Source: an uncultured Eubacteriales bacterium (GTDB taxonomy: Bacteria; Bacillota; Clostridia; Oscillospirales; CAG-272). Taken from it: 22,342 nt of DNA. The DNA lies in assembly GCA_900546695.1 (NCBI GenBank), contig URDX01000027.1:1-22342 (forward strand). Direction: 5' to 3'. Every line of letters begins with the position of its first letter. Positions within the stretch are counted from its first letter, which is position 1. The notes below the pieces were generated by a model, which was not told where the DNA came from, did no database searches, and worked only from the letters and a program-made list of their open reading frames with translations. The translations under genes and the position numbers were made by a program. Positions 1 through 6,285 of the stretch are shown here, piece by piece.

Positions 1-671
1 TCGCGCCGCCGTATCTTGACCACGCACGCGGTAGCGTCATCGCCCGGCTTATGCCCGTACTGCTTGTCGCACTCGTCGATGAGCATGGTAGCGAGCGTTT
101 TCGCCGTATAGCCCGCGGCGTACACCGTACGCATAAAGTCGGCGATGTCCTCCCACTTCCATCCGAAGTTGAACGCCGCACCGATGCCCGCATGCGGACA
201 CCCGTCGCTCATAGCGACCATGCAGTCGCCCTCCTGGAGCTTTATCATCGATTTCAGCACCTTTTTGCCGTCGATGCTCAGCTCCTGCTTCGGATAATCG
301 TACACCGCGTCTGTGCGGATGAAGATGACGTTCGGATTATCGTACTGGATTATCTCCACCGTCTCGTTCTCGATGAGATGGATAATGGTGAAGGTCGAAT
401 ATGCAACGCCGCGCACCGAGCATATCGGCAGGGTCGCCGCGATGGTCGAAACACAGTCCTCAAGCTTCATCTCCTCCGACATCATGGTGGAGATTATCTT
501 AGAGGTGAGGGTCGAGAGAATGCTCGCCTTTACCCCGCTGCCCAGACCGTCGGCAAGCACGACCACCGTCGAATTCTCGCCCTGCTCGACTATGTCGACA
601 TGGTCGCCGCAGAGCTGCTCTCCGTCGTGATTTATGCTTTTATAGCCTACTTCCGCACACAGATTATTCAT
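1..671 (-). CDS. PP2C/SpoIIE-family serine phosphatase, C-terminus cut by window edge
   Basis: About 223 residues are visible; the gene continues off the left edge. The protein should dephosphorylate phosphoserine or phosphothreonine on a partner protein in the cytoplasm, using two metal ions. Visible PP2C motifs in order are ADGLGSG near residues 41-47 (first metal-binding Asp), a central SDG, and GDDAT close to the edge (late metal-binding Asp). No sensor or membrane segment precedes the catalytic domain, so input must come from a partner. The start ATG has an AAGGAG site ten bases upstream and overlaps the end of the hydrogenase gene by eight bases, so the two are translationally coupled. 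Phosphatases of this type next to a PAS-containing hydrogenase are the known 'phosphatase-linked' sensory arrangement. The substrate is not evident; an anti-sigma-factor antagonist is a family-based guess. Confidence 0.88.
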   Translation of the reverse strand, partial: MNNLCAEVGYKSINHDGEQLCGDHVDIVEQGENSTVVVLADGLGSGVKASILSTLTSKIISTMMSEEMKLEDCVSTIAATLPICSVRGVAYSTFTIIHLIENETVEIIQYDNPNVIFIRTDAVYDYPKQELSIDGKKVLKSMIKLQEGDCMVAMSDGCPHAGIGAAFNFGWKWEDIADFMRTVYAAGYTAKTLATMLIDECDKQYGHKPGDDATACVVKIRRR

Positions 672-2337
672 CGCTGATAGACTCCTTCAGCTTAGTCAGT
701 GCAATCTTTGTCTCAGCCGCCGTTTCACCGAGCAGCGAGGCGATCTCCTGAACTATGCGCATCTGCTTATCTACGACATTGTCCGCGATCTCAACCGTCT
801 GACGGCTGATATCCTCCTTCTTCTGTCTCTGATTCTCCTCCTCGGTAACGTCGCGGAGGATGCAGAGTATCAGGTGATATTCGCGGTCGTAGACCACCGT
901 TTTTTCGACGTATTTCTCATATTCGGCAAGGTATTCACGTTTTCCGTGAACACCGCGCAGTGTTCTTGCCGCCGACTGAAAATCGGTCGGGTCAAGCACG
1001 CGAACGACGCTGTCGCCGAGTATATCGGAGGGCGAACGGAGATTGAGTATCCGCTGCGCCGCGCGGTTTATCTGCTGTACCTCGAGCTTTTCGTTAAGAA
1101 CGATGAGTCCGTTCGGGGTATTGCGCGCGATGGTATCCGAGAAGTTTTCCGCCTTCTCCTTCAGATACGGCAGACACATGGATATCTCCGCCTTACCGTG
1201 CAGTATCGCAACAGCCTTCTCGCGGCAGGTATTGTAGCCGCAGGAGCCGCAGTTCAGCTCGTCGGAGGGCTTTATCTTGCCCATCTGACGCAGCGTCTCG
1301 GTTATCTCGGTCTCGGTAGGCTCGGTCAGCCGCTGCGTGATTATCTCAAACTCCTTATGGAGCCCTGCACAGTCGGGCTGTTCAACGTCAAAATCCTCAC
1401 TGCCGGCATAGCGCGAAACCGCTGCGTAATCCCGCACGGGCGCGCGGTGGAATTTCTCCATTACCGGTCCGCCTATGCAGCTGCCGATGCACGCCGACAT
1501 CTCGATAAAGCAGCCGCGCAGCTCCCCACTCTCGATATCGCGGAGCGCAGCCATGCAGTTCTCGGTGCCGTCTATCGCCATGTACGAATAATCGGGGTTG
1601 TCGAGCGCCATCGTTTTGAGTATGCCGCCCGTCGTCGGGAAGAAGCGGGCACGGCTGTGCTGCTCGGAATCCATCCGCTGCTCGAGCACAACACCCTCTC
1701 TCTCGAGCCATGCCGTCAGCTCATCAAAGGTGAGCACGGCGTCGACAATGCCCTCATAATGCTGCGCCTCGTCCTTCTTTGCAACGCACGGTCCTACGAA
1801 AACCGTCTTTGCATTCGGTATGCGGCGCTTTATGTCGAGGCAGTGCGCCTGCATGGGCGACACGATGTCCGCAAGATACGGCAGCAGCTTCGGAAAGTGC
1901 TTCTGTATCAGCAGATTGACCGAGTGACAGCAGGAGGTGATTATGACATCCCTCCCCTCCTCATGCGTCATGTGCTCGTATTCGCGCTTTACGATGGTCG
2001 CGCCTATCGCGGTCTCCTCAACATCGTAAAAGCCGAGCCTTTTCAGTGCATCGCGCATCGCCTCGATGCCGACGCCGTCGTAGTTTGCAACGAACGACGG
2101 CGCAAGACTTACAACCACCGGATCGCCGCTCTGTAACAGAACCTTTACCTTCTCGGTCTCATCCACAATCTGCTTTGCGTCCTGCGGGCAGACGACAAAG
2201 CACTGCCCGCACATGATGCATTCATTTCCGATTATAAATGCCTGATTTCCCGAGAAACGAATTGATTTGACAGGGCAATGGCGGATACACTTATAACAGT
2301 TTTTGCAGTTTGATTTCTTGAGCGTAAGACACTCCAT
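664..2337 (-). CDS. [FeFe]-hydrogenase-like sensor with ferredoxin, FeS and PAS domains
   Basis: A 557-residue protein. Domain order: a two-cluster 4Fe-4S ferredoxin domain (Cys 11/14/17/21 and 40/43/46/50); an iron-hydrogenase large-subunit domain (about 65-325) with H-cluster segments TSCC at 134-137, GPCVAKKDE at 182-190 and CIGSC at 283-287; a further four-Cys FeS motif (363, 366, 371, 388); a PAS domain (about 400-500); and a charged helical tail to the end. All four H-cluster Cys ligands are present, but the Pro normally after TSCC is His. PAS plus an adjoining PP2C gene fits the putative sensory hydrogenases, not the fermentative H2-producing enzymes. There is no signal peptide, so it is cytoplasmic. 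It lies six bases after a [2Fe-2S] ferredoxin gene and overlaps the phosphatase gene. Whether it turns over H2 or only binds it cannot be told from sequence. Confidence 0.9.
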   Translation of the reverse strand: MECLTLKKSNCKNCYKCIRHCPVKSIRFSGNQAFIIGNECIMCGQCFVVCPQDAKQIVDETEKVKVLLQSGDPVVVSLAPSFVANYDGVGIEAMRDALKRLGFYDVEETAIGATIVKREYEHMTHEEGRDVIITSCCHSVNLLIQKHFPKLLPYLADIVSPMQAHCLDIKRRIPNAKTVFVGPCVAKKDEAQHYEGIVDAVLTFDELTAWLEREGVVLEQRMDSEQHSRARFFPTTGGILKTMALDNPDYSYMAIDGTENCMAALRDIESGELRGCFIEMSACIGSCIGGPVMEKFHRAPVRDYAAVSRYAGSEDFDVEQPDCAGLHKEFEIITQRLTEPTETEITETLRQMGKIKPSDELNCGSCGYNTCREKAVAILHGKAEISMCLPYLKEKAENFSDTIARNTPNGLIVLNEKLEVQQINRAAQRILNLRSPSDILGDSVVRVLDPTDFQSAARTLRGVHGKREYLAEYEKYVEKTVVYDREYHLILCILRDVTEEENQRQKKEDISRQTVEIADNVVDKQMRIVQEIASLLGETAAETKIALTKLKESISDE

Positions 2338-2343
2338 CTGCTA

Positions 2344-2604
2344 TCAGTCCCTTTCGTTTAATATAGGTGTTAATATCTTATCGGTAAAAAACTCCTTGAA
2401 GCCCTCCGGTGTAATACCTGTATAAACATTGTCGTCGACCGTTACGGTGACGCCGACGCGGTTGCACTTGCCTGCGCAAAAGCTGCCTGCAAGCGTGATG
2501 TCGCCCTCAAGCCCGTGCTCGGCAATCGCCTTCTGAAACAGCTCTACGAGCTGCTCGGCACCTCTGAGATGGCAGGAGGAACCGACACAAATCTGTACAA
2601 TCAT
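2344..2604 (-). CDS. Thioredoxin-like [2Fe-2S] ferredoxin (second of two)
   Basis: An 86-residue protein of the thioredoxin-fold [2Fe-2S] ferredoxin family, like the C-terminal part of NuoE/HydC. The four cluster cysteines are visible as CVGSSC near residues 6-11 and FCAGKC around 43-48. It should carry single electrons, here presumably to or from the hydrogenase-like protein encoded six bases downstream. An AAAGGA site lies about a dozen bases before the ATG. The N-terminal helical domain of full NuoE proteins is absent, so this is the stand-alone form. A related ferredoxin gene lies 126 bases upstream. Confidence 0.88.
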   Translation of the reverse strand: MIVQICVGSSCHLRGAEQLVELFQKAIAEHGLEGDITLAGSFCAGKCNRVGVTVTVDDNVYTGITPEGFKEFFTDKILTPILNERD

Positions 2605-2730
2605 TATTTTCCCGGTAATCCTTTCATGATAAATATGCCCCTGTCGCCGGCGGCTTGCGCACGCTGCGGGGCTCGGCTCGCACTGCTGTCACCTATTCGC
2701 ATAGCCGGCGTTTGCCCGTGCCGCGGCATC

Positions 2731-2976
2731 TTATGCGCCGAGCCCTGCCAGAACATGCTCCGCAAAGAAGTCATCGACCGTATCGGGCGATACGGAATAC
2801 AGTTCACCGTCAACGAGAACACAGACCCCCTGAACACATTTTCCGAGGCAGAAGGTTCCCGACAGGTCGACCTTATAGCCGACGCCGTGCTCGGCAATAA
2901 GCTCCTGCAGCCGCTCTACAACGAGACGCGAGCCCTTGATATGGCAGGATGAGCCGATGCATACTACAACTTTCAT
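2731..2976 (-). CDS. Thioredoxin-like [2Fe-2S] ferredoxin (first of two)
   Basis: An 81-residue paralogue of the next gene. The motifs are CIGSSCHIKG near the N-terminus and FCLGKC about 35 residues later, giving the four cluster ligands. The start chosen is the ATG giving MKVVVCIGSSC, because an AAAGGAT site precedes it by about 13 bases. A longer in-frame start at 3021 has no ribosome site and would add 15 residues before the conserved fold. It is the first gene of the likely four-gene redox-sensing unit on this strand. No clear promoter was found in the 170 bases upstream. Confidence 0.87.
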   Translation of the reverse strand: MKVVVCIGSSCHIKGSRLVVERLQELIAEHGVGYKVDLSGTFCLGKCVQGVCVLVDGELYSVSPDTVDDFFAEHVLAGLGA

Positions 2977-3100
2977 CTTGCTGTCCGATCCTTTCGTATA
3001 TTTATATGACAGCCCCCGCATCTGCGGCGGCGGTTCAACCGAATTCTATGTATTTTATGTGTAGCTTTTCTGTCCGACGGCAGACCGTCACGCCGCTGCG

Positions 3101-3122
3101 TGCCGCACACTGCCGTGCGGCA
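3101..3122. other. Perfect 8-bp stem-loop between kinase and ferredoxin genes
   Basis: TGCCGCAC at 3101-3108 pairs with GTGCGGCA at 3115-3122 around a six-base loop. Neither side is followed by a T-run, so it is not a convincing intrinsic terminator. It lies 26 bases after the stop of the kinase gene and could mark or stabilise an mRNA 3' end. Confidence 0.45.
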
Positions 3123-3147
3123 GTCGCCGTCACAATCCGCACAACAC

Positions 3148-3894
3148 TCAATCAAATGCTGCGTTCACGAGCGGACGCAGATACGCGCGCTCCGCCTCGT
3201 TTGCCTGTGAGAGCCTTGCCGCCGCGATGATGGGTATCCACCGCAGAACATAGCCGCGCTCCGCGCCGCTGCGCTCGCAGTATGTGTCGAGATAAAGCTC
3301 AGCACCCTCCGCATCTCCGCCGTAGCCGAACAAGAGATACGTCCGCGCCGCATCCGCAGCGCCGTTGCCCTGCGACGCATGCGACCAGTCGAGAACGAAG
3401 TGCCGCCCGTCGTCGGTGATAATGACGTTCGCGGGGCTGAGATCGCCGTGGCAGAGCTTGCTGTGCCTCGGTACGGCATCGAGCCGCGAATACAGATCGT
3501 ACCGCTCGGTCGCGGAGAGCTCGCTCCCGATTATATGACGCACGAGCTTATCCCGCTGACGAACGAGCTCGGGGCAGCGCCGCGCGTGTATCTCAAGCTG
3601 AATATCGGCAAGCCGCGCGATATACTCGCCCCGCCGCTGCGGCTGCTCCGCCATAAGCGTCTCAAGCGTTTTGCCCTTGATATACTCGGTGACTATCGTC
3701 CATCTGCCGTCGGTCACAGTCACCGCCCTGACAGCGGGCACGGGAAGCCCCGTCTCGGCAACACGGGTCTGATTCAGCGCCTCGTTTAGCACATCCGACT
3801 CCTTGAAGCCGCAGCCGAAAACCTTAAGCACGCTCTCGCCGTCGCGAAAGACGGTTTTGTTATTTCGCAGTGCGATTATGCGGTCGTGTCCCAT
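3148..3894 (-). CDS. APH/choline-kinase-like phosphotransferase
   Basis: A 248-residue protein of the aminoglycoside phosphotransferase superfamily. The catalytic loop HGDLSPANV (His-x-Asp, then Asn four residues on) and the metal-binding LDWSHA segment are both visible in the second half. An N-terminal lobe with a TEYIKGKTLE segment precedes them. The enzyme should transfer phosphate from ATP to a small molecule in the cytoplasm. The substrate cannot be assigned: members act on aminoglycosides, choline, sugars or other metabolites, and nothing here shows antibiotic resistance. The start is well supported by GGAGG seven bases before the ATG. It has its own likely promoter near 4093-4121 and a leader of about 190 bases containing a strong hairpin and 12-bp repeats. 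Confidence 0.85.
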   Translation of the reverse strand: MGHDRIIALRNNKTVFRDGESVLKVFGCGFKESDVLNEALNQTRVAETGLPVPAVRAVTVTDGRWTIVTEYIKGKTLETLMAEQPQRRGEYIARLADIQLEIHARRCPELVRQRDKLVRHIIGSELSATERYDLYSRLDAVPRHSKLCHGDLSPANVIITDDGRHFVLDWSHASQGNGAADAARTYLLFGYGGDAEGAELYLDTYCERSGAERGYVLRWIPIIAAARLSQANEAERAYLRPLVNAAFD

Positions 3895-3978
3895 GCGCTG
3901 TCCTCCGATAGTTTCACCGATAGTTCCGTTGACTGTTCCGTTGACTGTTCCGTTGATGGCTCTGTTAAATGTTCCGTC
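3895..3978 (-). repeat. Seven degenerate 12-bp units in the kinase leader
   Basis: Read on the minus strand, the 84 bases before the ATG divide into seven 12-base units. Two are identical (AACGGAACAGTC), two are close variants, and the rest are more diverged. The last unit carries the GGAGG ribosome binding site in phase with the array. Because the period is a multiple of three, it also reads as a Ser/Thr/Glu-rich peptide, but no supported gene covers it. Confidence 0.75.
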
Positions 3979-4021
3979 GTTCGGGGCCGTTTTTCTGTCG
4001 TAAGGCAGCTGCTTTTTTCTG

Positions 4022-4044
4022 CCCTGCGGTGCCGCACCGCAGGG
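4022..4044 (-). promoter_or_regulatory. 10-bp perfect hairpin in kinase 5' leader
   Basis: CCCTGCGGTG pairs exactly with CACCGCAGGG across a three-base loop. In the direction of the kinase transcript it is followed by A-rich, not T-rich, sequence, so it is not a terminator. It lies between the probable promoter and the 12-bp repeats and would form a very stable leader structure. Confidence 0.55.
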
Positions 4045-4092
4045 ACGTTAGTCAGAGACTGCAGAGCTACGCCTTTCTCACCATATTTTATC

Positions 4093-4121
4093 ATTATAGC
4101 AAAGGTAAGGTAAAAAAAGAA
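4093..4121 (-). promoter_or_regulatory. Probable extended -10 promoter of the kinase gene
   Basis: On the minus strand TATAAT (4098-4093) is preceded by TGC, giving an extended -10. A poor -35 (TTCTTT) sits 17 bases upstream and lies within the T-run of the terminator serving the LysR gene. This terminator-then-promoter layout supports separate transcription of the kinase. Confidence 0.5.
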
Positions 4122-4162
4122 TTGCCTTTTAGTCGGGTACGGTATTGCCCATAAGGCAATAC
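4112..4162 (-). terminator. Likely terminator of the LysR gene with an alternative hairpin
   Basis: On the minus strand ATTGCCTT (4160-4153) can pair with AAGGCAAT (4128-4121), followed directly by TC and seven T residues. The same left arm can instead form a local hairpin, GTATTGCC with GGCAATAC (4142-4162, five-base loop). The two folds exclude one another. It lies about 100 bases after the LysR stop. Confidence 0.6.
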
Positions 4163-4262
4163 TCGTCTTGGCTTTGCCATGCGCCGGGCAATTCGCCGCG
4201 CCGCTTGGCGGTTTGTCACGCCGCTCGACGATTTCACCGCATCGCTCAATGATTCACCGCAC

Positions 4263-5201
4263 TCAGCGTACCGAATCGCGGAACACCCTGCGCTTTGCGC
4301 TGACAAGCTCCTCGATGAACTTATTGTCAAGGTCGGTCAGACGGTAGTCCTCGCGGCGGATAAGCACATCGCGGTAGCTGCGGTCGTTACCCTCGCAGCT
4401 GCGCTCGACAAGCCCGTAGCGATCAAGCAGCTCGCGCGGGATGGGTGAAACCCACATGTAGGTATCGGGATTACTTGCAAGCAGCTCTAACTGACTTGCG
4501 CGCTCGAAAACGAATATCCGACAGCCGCCGTTATCGGGAAGCTCGTCCTTTTTGACCTCTGTGACGGGCAGCGACGGCACATACGGGTCGGCATGCGCTA
4601 TCTCGATGTATCCGTCAAGGTCGGCATAGGATATCGACGGCAGCCCGTTGAGCGGGCAGCCGGCGTTCATCAGAAGAACGTAGCGGAACTCGGTCACAAG
4701 CTCGTACGAGAGGTGCTTTTCGTCCATCATCGCTTTATAGTAGCTGTCGTAGCGGTCGCTGTAGCGGAGTATTCCGAGTTTGTAGTCCTCGCGGAGAATG
4801 TTTTTTATCGCGCGGGAGGAATTAGTCTCCTTGTAGAACACCTCGGTATCCGACGCGGGGTCGAGCTTTCTCGAAAACTCCGCAAAGGCGGAGGCTATAT
4901 AGCTTGAGCGCGGCACCGATATCGAAAAATGCTGCTTGCCCGTCGGACCGTCGCGAAAGATGTTTTCGATGTCATCCACCTGCTTCAGTACCTTTTTTGC
5001 GCACGTGACGAACAGCTCCCCGTCGGGGGTCAGTGTCATGCCCTTTGCGCTGCGCTCGAACAGCACAACACCGAGGCTGTTTTCGAGCTCCTTCACAGCG
5101 CGTGAAAGCGCGGGCGCGCCGACGATAAGCTGCTGTGCAGCCTTGTTTATCGAGTGCGTCTCGGCGACGGCGAGTGCGTATTTCATATGAAGCAGGTTCA
5201 T
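4263..5201 (-). CDS. LysR-family transcriptional regulator
   Basis: A 312-residue DNA-binding protein. Residues 1-60 form the winged helix-turn-helix typical of LysR proteins (SINKAAQQL then PALSRAVKELE and a FERSAKGMTLTPDG wing). The remainder is the two-lobed effector-binding domain. An AAGGAG site precedes the ATG by nine bases. It is divergent from the DUF3842 gene across a 219-base region that holds both promoters, the classic layout for a LysR protein that regulates its neighbour and itself. The effector and true targets are unknown; DUF3842 and the ECF transporter gene beyond it are the obvious candidates. Confidence 0.93.
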   Translation of the reverse strand: MNLLHMKYALAVAETHSINKAAQQLIVGAPALSRAVKELENSLGVVLFERSAKGMTLTPDGELFVTCAKKVLKQVDDIENIFRDGPTGKQHFSISVPRSSYIASAFAEFSRKLDPASDTEVFYKETNSSRAIKNILREDYKLGILRYSDRYDSYYKAMMDEKHLSYELVTEFRYVLLMNAGCPLNGLPSISYADLDGYIEIAHADPYVPSLPVTEVKKDELPDNGGCRIFVFERASQLELLASNPDTYMWVSPIPRELLDRYGLVERSCEGNDRSYRDVLIRREDYRLTDLDNKFIEELVSAKRRVFRDSVR

Positions 5202-5232
5202 TCGCGTTCTCTCCTTTTTTGTCTACGATTAT

Positions 5233-5260
5233 ATTATATCACTTTTTCGTGAAATTTCAA
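5233..5260 (-). promoter_or_regulatory. LysR gene promoter
   Basis: On the minus strand TTGAAA and TATAAT are separated by 16 bases, with TGA just before the -10 (extended -10). The spacer contains an inverted repeat, TTTCAC with GTGA around a short A-rich loop, a possible operator for autoregulation. Confidence 0.72.
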
Positions 5261-5300
5261 TTATTATTGAGCAATTATGCGCCGCTGAAGCGATTTTTTA

Positions 5301-5329
5301 TTGCATAAACTGAAGAAAAATGCTATAAT
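5301..5329 (+). promoter_or_regulatory. Promoter of the DUF3842 gene
   Basis: TTGCAT and TATAAT are 17 bases apart, and TGC precedes the -10, giving a good extended sigma-A promoter. Transcription should begin near 5336, leaving a leader of about 85 bases. Confidence 0.82.
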
Positions 5330-5392
5330 GGGCTGAAATCTGCCATGTCACGCGTCCACAGCGCGGCAAGCGGACACCGACTGAAAGGAAAA

Positions 5393-5409
5393 ACTCCCGC
5401 GCAGGGAGT
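5393..5409 (+). promoter_or_regulatory. Hairpin covering the only ribosome-site-like GGGAG before DUF3842
   Basis: ACTCCC pairs with GGGAGT across a five-base loop. The GGGAG in its right arm is the nearest Shine-Dalgarno-like sequence, 12 bases before the ATG. If used, it would be masked by the hairpin. Another purine stretch (AAAGGAA) lies about 30 bases before the ATG, too far for normal initiation. Confidence 0.45.
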
Positions 5410-5420
5410 CGGACAGCAGT

Positions 5421-5831
5421 ATGAATATCTTAGTAATAGACGGTCAGGGCGGGCAGCTCGGCTGCGGGATAATAAAGGCTCTGCGCGAGCGCGGCGCTGC
5501 GGCGCAGATAACCGCCGTCGGTACAAATGCGTCGGCTTCGGCTGCCATGCTGCGCGCGGGTGCGGATGCCGCCGCGACGGGTGAAAATCCCGTTCGTGTT
5601 GCTTGCAGAAGTGCCGACATCATAACGGGTCCCGTCGGAATAGTCATAGCAGACTCGCTGCTCGGAGAGGTAACGCCCGATATGGCGGTCGCGGTCGGTC
5701 AGGCGCGCGCCGTGCGGGTGCTGATTCCCGTCAACCGCTGCGATAATATCGTTGCGGGCACGCCCGATGTCGGAATGAGCGCGCTTATCGACGATGCGGT
5801 AAAGCGGATAGCGGAGATCGCTGCGAAATAA
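5421..5831 (+). CDS. DUF3842-family protein of unknown function
   Basis: A 136-residue soluble protein recognised as DUF3842, a family known mainly from Clostridia. It begins with a nucleotide-binding-like strand and glycine loop, VIDGQGGQLG, of the Rossmann type. Small Ala/Gly-rich helices follow, and then a conserved-looking PVNRCDN segment near residues 102-108. There is no signal peptide or membrane segment. The biochemical role is not known. It lies upstream of an ECF S-component on the same strand and divergent from a LysR regulator, which suggests a link to uptake or use of a small cofactor-like molecule; that is inference from context. Its ribosome binding site is weak and possibly masked. 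Confidence 0.85.
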   Translation: MNILVIDGQGGQLGCGIIKALRERGAAAQITAVGTNASASAAMLRAGADAAATGENPVRVACRSADIITGPVGIVIADSLLGEVTPDMAVAVGQARAVRVLIPVNRCDNIVAGTPDVGMSALIDDAVKRIAEIAAK

Positions 5832-5996
5832 CGGCCGCCGCAACAAAATAACTGCTGCCGCATAAAATTACGACTGTCGCGACAAAACATTGACAGCCGA
5901 CGTTACTCACATCGCAGCGGTGATGATAGCGCATATCGAAAAAAATCACAGTGCGACGGTCGCAGCCGCATATCCCGCAAAAATCGCATTCCGCAC
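5832..5996 (+). other. Spacer between DUF3842 and the ECF-gene promoter
   Basis: No gene is visible. The first 60 bases contain three loose repeats of a GCCGC-aaaattA type. A short TGCGA/TCGCA hairpin occurs near 5951. No convincing terminator follows DUF3842, so read-through into the next leader is possible. Confidence 0.4.
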
Positions 5997-6025
5997 TTGA
6001 CAGCGATGCAGCATTGTGCTATAAT
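5997..6025 (+). promoter_or_regulatory. Perfect consensus sigma-A promoter of the ECF S-component gene
   Basis: TTGACA and TATAAT match the consensus exactly and are 17 bases apart. Transcription should start near 6032. Such a strong promoter followed by a long leader with a terminator suggests that control acts after initiation. Confidence 0.93.
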
Positions 6026-6117
6026 TTTTCCGTAAAGCGGCTTTGCGCCGCAGCGCACGCACACGAAGTGCGGCGCGGGAGCAGAGGCTTCCGTTCTATC
6101 CGAATAAACGGGCACAC

Positions 6118-6177
6118 CGCCGCGCGGACCTCCGCCACACGGCATATCGCCGCGCAGATTTCCGCCGCACGACATGC
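6118..6177 (+). repeat. Two 30-bp near-identical tandem units in the ECF leader
   Basis: Units 6118-6147 and 6148-6177 match at 23 of 30 positions by my count. Both start CGCCGCGC and contain TCCGCC followed by a CACGRCAT segment. A 6-bp inverted repeat flanks the pair. Confidence 0.7.
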
Positions 6178-6220
6178 CCGAGAAAAACAACATTTCAGTC
6201 AAATAATGTCGAACTAACAC

Positions 6221-6269
6221 CGGGAAGGTGCCTGTATCCCCGTAGGGATAGGTACCCTCCCGATTTTTT
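6221..6269 (+). terminator. Intrinsic terminator within the ECF-gene leader
   Basis: The 5' arm at 6221-6240 pairs with 6245-6262. It has an outer CGGGA/TCCCG, an inner GG.CC block with a wobble pair, a two-base bulge, and TATCCC/GGGATA closing a four-base loop. A run of six T residues (6264-6269) follows. It ends 17 bases before the ATG, so it cannot serve an upstream gene alone and must act as an attenuator. Confidence 0.85.
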
Positions 6270-6285
6270 CGGCGAAAGGAAAGAC

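Larger units (their letters stand above)
6032..6285 (+). promoter_or_regulatory. Structured leader of the ECF S-component gene, candidate riboswitch or attenuator
   Basis: About 250 nt of untranslated RNA precede the start codon. From the 5' end it holds a GCGGC/GCCGC hairpin (6037-6051); a 6-bp closing stem CGGGCA/TGCCCG (6109-6114 with 6175-6180) enclosing two 30-base near-repeats (6118-6147 and 6148-6177); an A-rich linker; and a strong intrinsic terminator (6221-6269) directly before the ribosome site. This is the architecture of transcription-attenuating riboswitches. I compared it by eye with cobalamin, TPP, FMN, THF and preQ1 consensus elements and found no convincing match. The ligand or protein partner is unknown. 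Confidence 0.6.

Noticed and set aside
874..2136. Open frame of 420 codons on the plus strand opposite the hydrogenase gene
   Set aside because: It is antisense to a clearly conserved coding sequence, has no ribosome site and translates to low-similarity Arg/Leu-rich sequence, as expected from GC-rich shadow frames.
2604..2897. Extra small gene between the two ferredoxins
   Set aside because: It is an out-of-frame reading across the end of one ferredoxin and the spacer, with no motif or start signal.
3876..4094. Small Thr/Ser/Glu-rich protein encoded before the kinase
   Set aside because: Its start overlaps the probable -10 box, it lacks a ribosome site, and it overlaps the well-supported kinase start.
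6070..6115. preQ1 riboswitch in the ECF leader
   Set aside because: An AGAGG-like start exists, but the required CCCTCT-type partner and A-rich tail order are not present.
6115..6180. Cobalamin riboswitch in the ECF leader (CGCGGACC..CGCCAC resemblance)
   Set aside because: The conserved GGGAA, GCCACTG and other core boxes are absent; the resemblance comes from CG-rich repeats.
6043..6285. Longer N-terminus for the ECF S component
   Set aside because: It would translate the leader including the terminator; the ATG at 6286 has a good ribosome site and precedes the first membrane helix.
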